A stretch of DNA of 64,000 bases. It comes from Haplosporangium gracile (Eukaryota; Mortierellomycota; Mortierellomycetes; Mortierellales; Mortierellaceae). This document shows, piece after piece, positions 1-11,348 of this stretch. Position 1 is the first letter of the stretch. Every line of letters starts with the position of its first letter. The stretch lies in assembly GCA_015499985.1 (NCBI GenBank), contig JAAAUF010000055.1, forward strand, positions 3,421-67,420, in the 5' to 3' direction. The notes below the pieces were generated by a model. That model was not told the origin of the DNA, searched no databases, and saw nothing but the letters and a program-made list of their open reading frames with translations. A program made the position numbers and the translations under genes.

Positions 1-87
1 GTTGCGTTTCTCAGAACCCCAACCACAAACACCATATTCTACCAATATCTTCTCATCGCGTCGTCAAAAAACACACACACGAAATAG

Positions 88-853
88 AGCCCCTCCAAAG
101 ACCGCTTATACAACACTCACGTCCTCATCTCCCCTCAAGGTCTCATAACACAAAGCTACCGCAAGCTCCACCTCTTCGATGTCGATATCGCGCAAGGCCC
201 ACGACTGATGGAAAGCAACTCCACCGTCGCTGGAGATCGTATCATCCCACCAGTCTCGACACCCGTCGGCAAGATTGGTCTGGGGATCTGCTATGATTTG
301 AGGTTCCCCGAGATGGCACTTGCATTAAGAAGAAAAGGGGCGGAGATCTTGACGTATCCTTCGGCTTTTACTATCAAGACTGGGGAGGCCCATTGGGGTA
401 CGTGGTGGGGTTAAGTAATCATCGTGTTTAAAGTGCGGTTTGTGTGAGGGTACAACAAGAGGCCAATCATGATGATGTTATTGTTTGTATTTCTTGTATA
501 ATAGAGGTGTTGCTGAGGAGTAGGGCGATAGAGACGCAGTGTTATGTGATTGCGGCGGCGCAGGTCGGACAGCATTCAGAAAAACGCGCCAGCTACGGGC
601 ACGCCATGGTACAGTTGCCTTTTGACTCTTGACTCTTTCTGCTCATAAGATTTTGAGGATTTGAACTTGTTTTACTAATTGGACACACATTTGCTGAAAC
701 GCATAGATTGTGGATCCGTGGGGAAAGGTGTGCGCAAAGTGCGATGGTGAAGAAGAAGGGATCGCCGTCGCGGAGGTCGACCTGTCGACATTAGAACGCA
801 TCCGTACCGAGATGCCGGTTCTCAACCACCGACGCGACGACATTTTCTCATAG
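88..853 (+). CDS. NIT1-like deaminated glutathione amidase (carbon-nitrogen hydrolase), 5' truncated by window
   Basis: C-terminal part of a nitrilase-superfamily amidase. Three visible exons join in phase: about 88-397, 505-608 and 707-853 (stop TAG). The catalytic cysteine lies in [10 protein letters not shown]. Downstream segments [26 protein letters not shown] and IVDPWG are characteristic of the NIT1/NIT2 branch, which hydrolyses deaminated glutathione to alpha-ketoglutarate and cysteinylglycine (metabolite repair, cytosol and mitochondria). The Glu and Lys of the Glu-Lys-Cys triad: Lys is in YRKLHLFD; the first Glu should lie upstream of the window. The exon start at 88 is inferred from a TAG acceptor and from [11 protein letters not shown] reading into the family pattern; sequence before it looks intronic. 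Its stop is only 75 bp from the stop of the convergent ArfGAP gene. Confidence 0.87.
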
Positions 854-928
854 TTATGTCTCCGCCCTCATGAAATATATAATAGTTATTAATACAATTT
901 TTTATTTTCCCCAACAAGAAGAAATCCG

Positions 929-3644
929 CTAGAAAAGATTGTTGTTGTTGCCCCAAGGGTTAGGGTTATTGTTGTTAAAGTTGTTGTTGTTATTATTATT
1001 GTTACTCCCAAAAGGTGAGTTGTTGCCGCCATTAAATCCACCGTTCATGCCGTTGTTGTTGGTGTTCATGCCCATATTGCCCATTGGGTTGCTGTTCATG
1101 CTTCCAAACATGTTGTTGCTATTGGTGTTGGACGACAGGGAGTTGAATGGTGATCCGAGTCCGCCATTGTTGCCTCCCATGCCCGCAAACTGGTTGCTGT
1201 TACTGTTATTGTTGTTAAACATATTGTTGTTCCCAAAAGCGTTGCCGGTGGGCTGTTGAGACGCCTGTGATACTCCAAAGGGGTTTACCTGTTGCTGCTG
1301 AAGGTTGTTCATGCCCATGTTGCCCATGCTGCCCATGCCCATACTTGAGTTGGTGTTGCCAAACATGTTGTTGGCGCCCGTGGCCATGCTTGTCTGGGTG
1401 CTGAACGCAGAGTTCATTTGCTGGTTGTTGTTGTTGTTGTTGTTGTTCATAGCCCAAGAGTTCATATCGTTGTTGAATCCAGTTTGCTGCTGCTGAAGAC
1501 CAAAGGCATTGTTCATCCCGTTGTTGTTGCTAAACATGTTGTTATTGTTACTGCTGTTGGTTTCGTTGTTGTAAAGGGCGAGGATCTGGGCGTTCTTGTC
1601 GAGAATCGACTGCAACTGGTTCTGATTTTGGCCTATTTCGCACAAGTAACGTACACAAATCAGTCTCTGGTTTCGCGATATCAATTATTAAGCTAACATC
1701 GATAATGTCAATGCTCTCATGCTGGTACCCACCGAATTGATCGAGACCCGAGTTTTGCTGGTTCCATTGCTGATTATTGTTGCCAAATGCGTTCTGCATT
1801 TGCATCTGTTGCTGCATCATCATGCGCTGCTGCTGTTGCTGCTGATCATCGTCTGTCGAGAGATCAAGCAAGAGATCCTCGTTCTTTTGAGTCTTTTTGG
1901 CGCCAGGTGGATCCAGACGAGTCGGCAATGGCGAAGACGAGCCTCCTTTTTCCCGTACGGCCTTGGCCAGCTTGTCTTTCTCATCAATCAAAAGTGCAGC
2001 TGCCACTTCAGGGTTGCCACCAGCACGACGGAGCGCCTCCTTGTTCAATGCCGAGTCATGGAAACCCATGTTCCAGAGAATTGCCTCCTTGGGATCGCGA
2101 CTGGCGTTGTTGTTGTTGTTACTGCTGTTGCTGTTATTGTTGTTGTTGGAAGATGGAGTGGGTCGGCTGTAAGTCCTTGAGTTGTTGTTGTTGTTGTTGG
2201 AGGAGGAGGTGTTGGGCGTAGAACTGACAGGTCCTTGACCAATGCGGCACAGAATCTCAATCGCATTAGGAACATCACCATCTGTTGACTGGAGGACCTG
2301 GAGGTTCTTGGCATTATCCTTGAAACCCATGGCCCGCAGGGCTGACATCTGAGTAGTGTAGGAGTTAGAGTTAACGACATCGTTCCTCGAGCCAGTTCCA
2401 CGTCCTCCTGAAAAAGTGTTTCCGTAGGCAGACCTTCCAGAAGGCTGTTTCAAGTACAAGAGTCGTAAAGTTAAGTGATGTGGTTAGATGATGAAAAGTT
2501 GCAATGCAAAGTGTTACATGGCTATTCCTGTTATTATACCCCCTTCTACAACCCTTGTGACGTCTGTAGGTTGCAGTGCAAGGTGCCACATAGGTATTCC
2601 TGACACCAGATCCAATTCTTAATCACTTTTTCTTGGTTGTTGAGGAATTTACCTGATAGTTTCCCCCGCCCTCCATAAACTCCTTTCGCTCGTACTTTGA
2701 GCGAATATACTGTTCCATAGCACTAAAAAGTTGGATTGACAAGCGGCATGTTAGGTGGTAATTCGCCATGACTAATTACCGATAACCACATCGAATAAAG
2801 CGAAGTGTGAAGTTGTGATAGTTTTACCTGCCTTCCATGCTTATTGGTGGCGGGTGACGCTCAGGGTGCGGCATATACATCGAATTGACCTTGCCGTTGC
2901 CCCAGTTTTTCATCGTCTAGTTTAATCCATACGAAAAACAAGAAACCGATATAAAAAGGACGGAAGGGAACCCCGAAAATAAGTGAGTTAGTGACTGAAG
3001 AGAGTGAGTGAGCCGTGTCAATCCTTTGGTCCATTGTGTGAGTTGCGAGACTCTCCTTGGATTTTAGATTTTCCTTCTCTTATTCATTTTGAGAGCCATG
3101 CATAACACAACACAAAGAAAGACGTTGTCCTGGAATGTTGATAATTGTTAACGAGCCAAACAAAAATATAAATGCTTACATCGATGTCGTCCTGAGTCCA
3201 CGAGTCGAGTGAGACAGACTTGACCTTGGAGATATGGGTGCCCATCTTTCGGTGGACACTGCAGCAGCGAACACAAAGGAAACAGCCCAAGGAGTAGGAA
3301 GCCCAATTAGGATCTATTATAATTGATTCGATGGAGAAAGAACGAGAAACGAGTCAATACGTGGCCAGGTTTTAGCTTAGTCTCTTTCATTTTTTTTTTC
3401 ACTTTGCGCAAGTGAAGAGTCGAAAAAATAATGAAAAGCGGCAAATGCTGATATGAAGCAACTCGAATTAATGCAGACGACACTTTTTATTGAGGAAGAA
3501 AAACAAAAAGTCATAGTGATAAGAAAAGAGGAACGAGTCCTTACTGGCGGCACCGCAGTCGCAGCAGATGGTGTTGACGGGGATCTTAAGGAGCTCGTTG
3601 AGGAGTCGCTCGCTCTTGTCCATGGGTAGTTTTCTGTCGGACAT
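929..3644 (-). CDS. ArfGAP protein with tandem UBA domains and Asn/Gln-rich tail (Gts1/Age2/SMAP-like)
   Basis: Six exons on the minus strand join in phase: 3644-3545, 3313-3180, 2916-2828, 2722-2653, 2444-1733, 1632-929 (602 aa). Residues about 12-125 are an ArfGAP domain: zinc ligands CCDC (27-30) and CVRC, followed by the VHRKMGTHIS segment carrying the arginine finger, then WTQDDID. The domain stimulates GTP hydrolysis by Arf GTPases in vesicle coat cycling. Two UBA-like helical segments follow, each with an MGF loop (about 164-200 and 248-286). The last roughly 300 residues are Asn/Gln/Gly/Met-rich low complexity, a typical site of expanded CAA/AAC codons. The architecture resembles yeast Gts1 (ArfGAP, UBA, Gln-rich) but has a second UBA. 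Start ATG 3644 is chosen because it gives the canonical short N-terminus before the zinc finger. Confidence 0.88.
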
Positions 3645-4712
3645 GACTGTTGGTTGGTTGGGCGTGTTTAACGGTCGATTTTGGTGCTTGGTGGTTGTAG
3701 TGATAGTCAAAGAGGGGTATAGAGGGGGGTTGTGTGGGTTGAAAAGGAAGGAAGGAGTGAGTGTGAGGAGGGGAATGAGAAAAAACGAAGAATAAAAGGC
3801 CAAGGAAGAAGTGAAGAGGAAGAAGGGCTGGCGGTTTCTTTCTTCCAAGAGCTAGCTGTGACGTCCATCCCCCGTGACTTAGATTCTCTATGAACGAACT
3901 TCAACGAAGCGAGTTTCTTCTTCTTCTTCTTCTACGTTCCAGCTGCCTCAGGTCCCTTTTCACTCGAGTCAACAAATTCATTGCAACCTGCAACTCACCA
4001 TCACTGTCACGATACCCAAAGGACAACGACATTACTCGTAAAAACTACTAGAAAACTACCAGGCAGCGATAGCAGAGAAAGTAAAAAAAAGAAGAACGGC
4101 GGGCAACAAGTTTTTGTGTTTCGGTTCCCTTTTTCCCTTTCACACCTCGGACCAGCGAGCGCGGCATAAACACATACGGCGCGAGTGAAAAATGAGAGTC
4201 ACACGATCGATGTGAGGTATGTTTATGATGCTAGCTTTTTTTTGCTTATGTGAAAGCAATGGCAGGAACGAAAGGGTGTGGGAGGGGAAGAGAAGGGAAG
4301 GATGGCTATCTCGATGAGAGTAATGGCCCTACTTCGCATTGTTGTGGTGATATGATATCCTTCGAGAGAAAGGGATAGTTACTGTTGATCACCCAACTAG
4401 AACAAATAAAAAAAAAAGCTTATTCAATGGCCATGTTCTCCGTTCCAAGCCAGGAGCTTCTGGTGGACCAAATACACTTCAGTCCCTCGTTTGATTTTTA
4501 GTCTTCCTTTTGTGTTTGCGTTTGTTTGTTCCTTTTTTCTTTTCTCCACACCTGACTGTCTGATCACTGGAGCCCTTTACTCCTTTCTCCTTCTTCCTTC
4601 TCCTTCTTCCTTCTCCCACCATTTCTCAATTCCCATCTCACCACCGCCACTACCACAGCAAGCTTATTCCTTCTCCCTTTCTTCCTCTTCTCAGTATTCT
4701 TTCTCGCTCGGC
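3645..4712. promoter_or_regulatory. Divergent promoter region between ArfGAP and WD40 genes
   Basis: About 1.07 kb separates the two divergent start codons. I see no conserved coding sequence in it. The right third (about 4500-4700) is a strongly pyrimidine-rich leader on the plus strand that happens to be open in the frame of the WD40 gene. A TTCTTCTTCTTC run sits near 3915. No TATA element could be assigned with confidence. Confidence 0.4.
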
Positions 4713-7700
4713 ATGTCCAAGGATCCGCGTCTTCGCAGACAACAATCCTCCTCCTCCCGTTCAAACAATGAATCTCCCTCATCCCCATCCTCAACGCCTC
4801 CTACTCCCTCAACAACAACGACAACAATAGCACCACCCCCTGCAAAAACTACTACAGCTACAGCTGGAACAACAGCAATGACGGTTCCCTCTTCCACGTC
4901 GCAAGCTCAAGCTCAAAAACGATCACAATCAAGGGCTCGGTCTCAATCGCGGTCGCGACCAGCTCAGCCAATCCTGCCTCCAGGTTCCCAAGCTTACCCT
5001 CCACCACGGTCCTACCAACAGGAGCCACCCAGAGACGAACAACGCGCCAAGGAAGAACGCGATTACTTGATGTCAAATCGTCCACGAGACCCGTATGCAG
5101 CCTCGAACAATAAGCCTCCACCACCACCAGCACAAGGGGGTGGCCAGCCTTCGAGACCGAACGGACCACCCGGACTACCTGGACTACCTGGACCACCTGG
5201 ACCTTTTTCTCGTAACCAGTCACAACAGAGCGGATATCGGGGTTCGACTTCAACACGTCCAGACTTTACCTCGACCCCAGACAGTAGCATCACCGGACAA
5301 CGATCGCGGAGCCGGGGATATAGCCCAACAGCCTCGTCAAGGCATCAACCTCCGCCGCCACCTTCCCACGTCCGTCGCCCTTCAAACGATTTTCAGCACA
5401 GTGGCCCTTACAGTCGTCCTGACCTGAATGTTAGCAGCCAGCAGAGCAGCAGCAGAAACAATTCGCATCAATGGGATCTTCATATGCCTGGACCACCAAT
5501 GATGACAACCTCGGGAATGCAGGGAGGATCAGGAGGGCCAACGACGCCAACGACGCCAACAGCGCCAGCAACGAGGGGTTACCGGAACCCCTTTGAAAAT
5601 TTTGCAAAATCAGCATCAGGAGGACCAAACTCAGCACAACTGGGGCCCCCACATGGACATTCAAGGTCATATTCGGGATCGCATTCTGGATCTCACTCCG
5701 GAGTCTCCTCAGGTTCTTACTCTGGGCGGCCCTTAGGTTCCTTCTCTGGGCCATCCCCAGGATCATATCCTGGACCTCCATCAAGATCCTACTCAGGACC
5801 TTCCCCAGGCGCTTACAAGGGAGGACGTACCCCCAACCCCACAGGGTATCAAGGGTCTCCCACAGGTGGCAGAGATACGCCGCCGTCGTCACTGTCTTCA
5901 TCCAGTTTAGATGGAGAGCGATCAAGGGCGGCAGTGTCTAGGCACCGTAGCAAGAGTCGCGGTCGACACCCTGGACCACCATCAACAGACTCTGGACAAG
6001 CCCCACCAATAGAGCCAGCAGGACCACCACGCGAGCGCGGAAGGAGCAATAGCGTTGTACGTCGTTCGCGCCCAAGGAGTCCATCGCGAGCAAGGAGTAG
6101 AGCTAGGAGTCGGCCAAGGAGCAAGAGCCGATACCGGAGTTTGAGTCGACCCATTCGTCAGGACATCTCTATGGGCTTGTATGAGCGCTCGTACAGGTCT
6201 CCTTCGCGCTCAAAACGCTGGCGCTACGACTCTGACAGCAACAGTGGGTTCAGCGACAGCGACAGTGATTACTACAGGAGGAGCAGACATAACAAGAGAA
6301 GAAGGTTCTACAGTTCGTCCGAAGAAAGCTCGAGTGATCTGGACAACAGCGAATGTAGCGACGGCAGTGTGGCCGAGGTGGACGCGGACGGAGCACCGAT
6401 GACGAGGCCAGATACAAGAGGCTTCACTCCCGCGGAACGAGTCAACGGCCCAATGGCTGAAATGCTGTCAGAGGTAATATCTTTGTTAGTTGTTCATTTC
6501 AAGCTACACATCTAAGCTGCTGCAAGTCGAAGTGTTTCACTACCTCACGTTCCTGTTAACAGATTTCTGACGCGCCTTTTTCTCTTTTTGTACATGTGCA
6601 TGTAGTTGAAACGATTGAATCACCGATACTCGGAACTGGGAGAGAAGCAACTGCGGACGCAGAAAAAGATTCGTAGGATTACGAGAGAGTTGGACTCAGA
6701 AATTCGAGAGCTTAAACGAGAGTTCCTCCCTAGACCTGACGGGCAAGTAAGAAGTTCGGAAACACGAGCGCCTCAGGGTGCACAGTCGACGCAACCCGGT
6801 CAACCCAAGAAGTCGAGTCCACGTTCTACCCCAAGATCAACCCCGCGTTCGACTCCACAGCCTACTTCCCCACTGGCACAGAACGCAGAGTCAGGAGCAG
6901 TACTAAGAAATCGCGCAGATTCAGGTGCCATGGAGCCTTCCTCTTCTAGATCGCGTAGTTTTTCCACACCTCGCGCGAGTGTGTGGAATGGGGGAGCTGT
7001 GAAACACCCTACAGACACCAATGGCCAAAATCCTGTACCACCGCCTCCTTCACTGATACCTGCGAGTGCAGGAGTGGCTGTCAAGACGGAGGATGACGTT
7101 GATGAAAGCTTGAGCTCGCTTGAGACAAATCGCCAGAGGCCGACTAGTGATGGACAAATGCTTGATCTCTCAGGAGGAGCGAGAGGCGGAAGGAAACTAA
7201 GAGAAGGAGAAGGAGCGAATGGAGGGAGATCGGTACCGAATGCGCAGAATTACGCAACAGCACCGACCCGATCGATCGGCGCCAAGCGCGTCTTTGACCG
7301 AGCTACTTACGACCTTCCAATTGCAAAGCAGCAGGAGCTCTCATTCATCTCCTTGGGGAGGTCTAACGCCATGGAAAAGATTGGTGGTGGTAGAGGCCCT
7401 CGTCCGTTGGTCTTGAATCCGTTTGCTCGTGGAACTCCTTTTGAAAAAATTGCTGTTGTCAATGGTTTGGACGGGTAAGTGCAGTTAGCGAGATATTTTT
7501 TTTGTGTACACTGTCGATAATTTGCTCCGCACATTTTAACACGTTTTTCCTGTTTGAATATTGTAGCTTGATTACTCTGTATGACATTGACCGACAGGAA
7601 AAGGTGATGGAGATTACGCCAAAGTTGTCGCGAGTGATTCCGTTTACTGAGACGCTGGCGTGGGTGTCGGAGGATACGTTTGTGGCCGTGAGCCATTTGA

Positions 7701-9196
7701 AGTCAGGACAGAGTTGGGAGGGGGTCAAGGAGAACCTGGAAAAAGCCAAGGCCTCGGGGAAGGATGTGGCTGACAGCGACCCGTACAGGTTCTCGCCGCC
7801 CGAGACCCAGACCAACCTGATCAGTATCTTTTATGGCAGAGATGGTGAGCTGAAAAACCGGATTTTTACAATCCAGGGGTTCCCTCACGACAAGCCGATC
7901 CAGACCGTCACGGCCGTGTCGGGTGAGAATAATACTATGGGCTATGTGACGGCCGGACATGACAAGCGTCTGGTAAGTTTGTTCATATCCGTTTGGCCCT
8001 TCCGGAGATTGTCTCATGTCAGTGAATGCAAAGTACTATTAATTTAGTAGGGTTACGTGACCTAACGATTTATTTTTTTTGCCGTTTCTTTGTTGTTGTT
8101 CTGTAGGTCCACTGGAAGTTCACCAAATTGGACGGTGGTAGTTTTGTTGGTGGAGGGATGGCTGATGTGCATAGTATTCATACAAATACCATCGTGAGTA
8201 CGATGTACTCCCACACCTCAAAGCGGTTCTATTCAGGTGGGCTGGATGGGCGGTACGTTGTGTTCGATATGGAGGAGCGCAAGGCTGTCCTCAATGACAA
8301 GTTGGGCCGAATTGTTCATATTGTCCAGAATCCAGCTGACCCGCGCCTCCACGCCATTGTGTAAGTATATATATATCTCTCACTCTCTTCACCTTGTTCT
8401 ATTTCGGAGATTTTTATGTTGCGTGTTTTATGTAAAAGCGTGGCAACGAGATATATATTTGTGTATAATTGATTTTTTTACTAACGGATAACTACTACGA
8501 TATAACAAACAAATTGTATGTGAAAAATTAGCTTTTCGGAACCTAAACCGTACCAGTACCAACTCCTAGACGAACGAGTCCCCGGCCAAAAGGTTTTGGC
8601 TCTAGACCACAAATGCAAAACCACCGTCTCTAAATTCTCAACCCCTTCATGGCACACCGAAGGTGGACTCTTCTGCTCCGGCACGGATGACGAAGGGCTC
8701 ATCAATATCTGGGATGTTCGATGGGCGGGCATCAAACTCGATGACAAGACGCGTCCTGGTAAAGGATGTATTACTGCAGATATCTCGGAAGATGGGATCA
8801 AGGCCGCCCGGGCGGTTGCGACTGCTAGGGGTGCGGAAGAGTTTGATTTTGGGAGGAAGCATCCGATCCTGTGGGCGAATAATCATCGGTTGAAGCACTC
8901 TGGCCGGTCGTCGCCAAGTAGGAGAGGTGGGCCGAGCCAAGTTGTGGATGTGGGCGGGAATAAGGTTGCGCAGGCGCTGTTTCATCCGAGCAGGAATGTT
9001 ATCATGATCCAGAACTTTGATGGTGCCCTCTCCTTCATGTAAGTCCTTTTTTTTTTTTTTTTTTTTTTTATTTGTTTTTTCATGGATGTGTGAGCTGGTT
9101 GATGCCGAATAGGATGATTAACATGCGGCGCGTTTTTTTCTTCTTCTTTTACTCTTTCGTAGTGACTACAACATGATCACCAAGTCGGTAGTCTAG
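4713..9196 (+). CDS. Large WD40-repeat protein with RS/Pro-rich disordered N-terminus
   Basis: Six exons join in phase: 4713-6473, 6606-7474, 7567-7972, 8107-8360, 8532-9038, 9163-9196 (1276 aa). The first roughly 590 residues are disordered: poly-Ser/Pro, a collagen-like GLPGLPGPPGPF run, SGS/SGPSPGSY repeats, many RS/SR dipeptides and an acidic Ser block. Exon 2 opens with a short basic coiled coil (LNHRYSELGEKQLRTQKK). After about residue 800 comes a divergent WD40 propeller, seen as NGLDGLITLYDIDRQ, MGYVTAGHDKRLVHW, RFYSGGLDGRYVVFD, GLFCSGTDDEGLINIWDVR and a closing strand ALSFIDYNM. The RS-rich segment suggests a nuclear or RNA-associated scaffold, but this is inference; I recognise no named orthologue. 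An in-frame ATG exists at 4491, but the extra N-terminus is only the translated pyrimidine-rich leader, so MSKDPRLRR at 4713 was preferred. Confidence 0.82.
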
Positions 9197-9764
9197 AGGA
9201 GTTCAAGGGAAACTCTTGCATCTCTACTCGTGGTTTTGCTTGCATTATACTTTAGCGTTCTGGATCCACAGGCACAGCTATTCTCTCGCTTCCAAAAAAA
9301 AAAAAAAGAAAGACACTAATGTATTAGATCTCACTTTTACAGTTCTAGTTCTTGCAGTGTAGAAAACGTTTTTTACAATATACACATGGGCTTGTGAGCG
9401 GGTTTATTAGTTATCGTCAAATGAGAAACGAACTATGAGGTGTTGTACAATGTGATGGTTGGATGAGAACAGAAAAAGAAAGAAGATACAAGAAGGTAGT
9501 GAAAAAAAAAAAGAAGAAAATGAAGAAGAGGACTCTAAAAGAATATGCAAATGCAAGAAAAGTAAAAATGACTAACTAAAACCAAAGAAAAAAAGGGAAG
9601 AAAACCCTCCCCCCCCCCCCCTGTAAAGGTACTCCCACCAGCATCCTCCATCGACAACGCCTTTTTTTAACGCTAAAGACGCACATGTGGTATCCGCCAA
9701 GCTCTCACCCCACCTTCACCTCCGCACACCCTTGCTACCATTTCTTTTTTTCTTCCTATTCTAC
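9197..9764. other. 3' spacer with homopolymer tracts
   Basis: No gene seen. Downstream of the WD40 stop there are A-rich stretches (9290-9310, 9500-9600) and a run of about 13 cytosines near 9608-9621, then the edge of the piggyBac relic. Confidence 0.5.
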
Positions 9765-10975
9765 TATGCAGCCTCCAAGAACGCAGGAGATGCAAGGGCC
9801 CGCGCGTGGACTGAGGTAACAACACACGAACTTTGTGTCTTCATTGGCATCATCATCTATATGGGCGTATTCGGGAAAACAGGCATTAAGGACCACGGGT
9901 CGACCTCGAGCAAGTATCCCCAGCATTATATCCGAGAGTACATGTCCCCCACTCAGATCAAGCGGTATGTCCATATCGCCCTACTTGATGGCGTTCAAAC
10001 ATGGTACTCCAAGCTGAAGCCGTTATTTTGTCCCTTCCACCGATGTCTCTGTCGATGAAATGATCGTCCGATTCTCAGGACGCAGTTTTCACACGGCCAA
10101 GATGAGGTTTAAGCCTACCCCCCAAGGATACAAGCTCTGCACACTCTGTGATGTTGGCTACACCCACCCCTACTACTCCCGTGCTGACTCCATTGTCGGT
10201 GTTACCCCCCATTCGCGGATTGAGTCCCACGTTGTCTGCTGTTGTTCACCTTGTCTGAACTTTCCCCATTCTTCCTATCGATTCAACACCTATATGGGCT
10301 ATATGGACAACTATTTTTCCAACATCTTCCTCTTCAAGCATCTCCGTGACCTTCAAATCGGGGCGCGTGGCACCGTCCGTCCCAGCTCGAAGGAATACCC
10401 CGGACGCCTCAAAGTGGAGAAGTCGGACCAGCACCCCTGGAAAGCTCTTTCTGGCGTCGTTGTCGATCAAGCTGTTCTTGCCATTGTATGGATCGATAAT
10501 GTCTTTGTCTTGTCTTTGTTGTTTCTGTCCGATACAAAAGATCATATTTGTCTTATGCATTTTTATGAAAATAGGCTGTCGGCGGCAGGGCACATCGTTG
10601 TACTGGCGGACGAATTCCTCACATCAAGTATTTGTCCTACCTCCCTTGAATCCAGCGATACATCCCGGCTGGCTAAGCCCACTATCAGGTCCTGTGTTTG
10701 TTTGAGATGTGGCGGGTGGCTGCACCGTGCTTTAATTGGTGCACACAACATTGCCACTGCGGGAGAGGTTTGAATCAGAACCCTGACAAGGCCGTTGCCC
10801 TGAGTCGCAAGAGTCCAGCTGGACAATCTGCAGAGGCCTCCGACTTCCATAATTCGAATTAGGCTAGCTTAGCTGCGCCAATGTCAAGAAGACCACACTG
10901 TGATAATTGTGATTGCCAAAGGGATACCAAAAAGACCCACATTCACATTTTCACTTCAAACTGCAGCGACTAGTA
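9765..10975 (+). mobile_element. Degenerate piggyBac-family transposase
   Basis: Two overlapping open segments in different frames show the DDE_Tnp_1_7 (piggyBac) pattern. The first (about 9770-9990) has THELCVFIGIIIYMGV and YPQHYIREYMSPTQIKRY. The second (about 10035-10773) has SVDEMIVRFSGRS, PQGYKLCTLCDVGYTH, YMDNYFSNIFLFKHLRDL, GARGTVR and a WIDN block. The three acidic positions expected in the core (VDE, LCD, MDN) are still visible. The frame changes between about 9990 and 10035 and no starting methionine fits, so this is a relic. Past 10773 a Cys-rich piece (RRPHCDNCDC near 10885-10920) may be the remains of the C-terminal zinc-binding tail. Terminal inverted repeats and TTAA duplications were not located. 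Confidence 0.8.
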
Positions 10976-11348
10976 TGAGTCACGTGCAACATCACCAGAG
11001 CAGTGCAGACCCTTTTGGGCAATCCTCTTGGTCGTCTTTGCAATGGGACTTTTTTTTTTAACTCACCTTGCTCCTCACTTTTTCATCACCAGTATTCCTT
11101 CTCTCCTCTTCATTCCCAACTTGCTCTCCCTTTTATTCTCCACACACACACACACACACATACACACGTACACACATATACACACACCCTTTCTCTCTCT
11201 GTCTTTTCTCACTCCCTTCCCTTCTCCATTCCGCAACCGTACTCTCACACTTTTTTCTGACTGGACCGAATCGCCCATTCAACAAGAAAAACGAGGACGA
11301 CTTGGAAAAAGACGGTCCCAGCCTGCGGTTGTGAGCACAAACCGAACA
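10976..11348. promoter_or_regulatory. LRR-1 leader with CA microsatellite
   Basis: Pyrimidine-rich plus-strand leader directly upstream of the LRR-1 start. It contains a (CA)n-type repeat at about 11143-11190 with interspersed TA/GTA units. It is open in the LRR-1 frame back to 11028, but its translation is pure low complexity and is taken as untranslated. Confidence 0.4.

Noticed and set aside
939..1496. Long plus-strand Leu-rich frames
   Set aside because: Antisense shadows of the Asn/Gln-rich tail of the minus-strand ArfGAP gene.
4491..4712. Signal-peptide-like N-terminus of the WD40 gene
   Set aside because: The hydrophobic stretch is a translated pyrimidine-rich leader, and a secreted WD40/RS protein is implausible.
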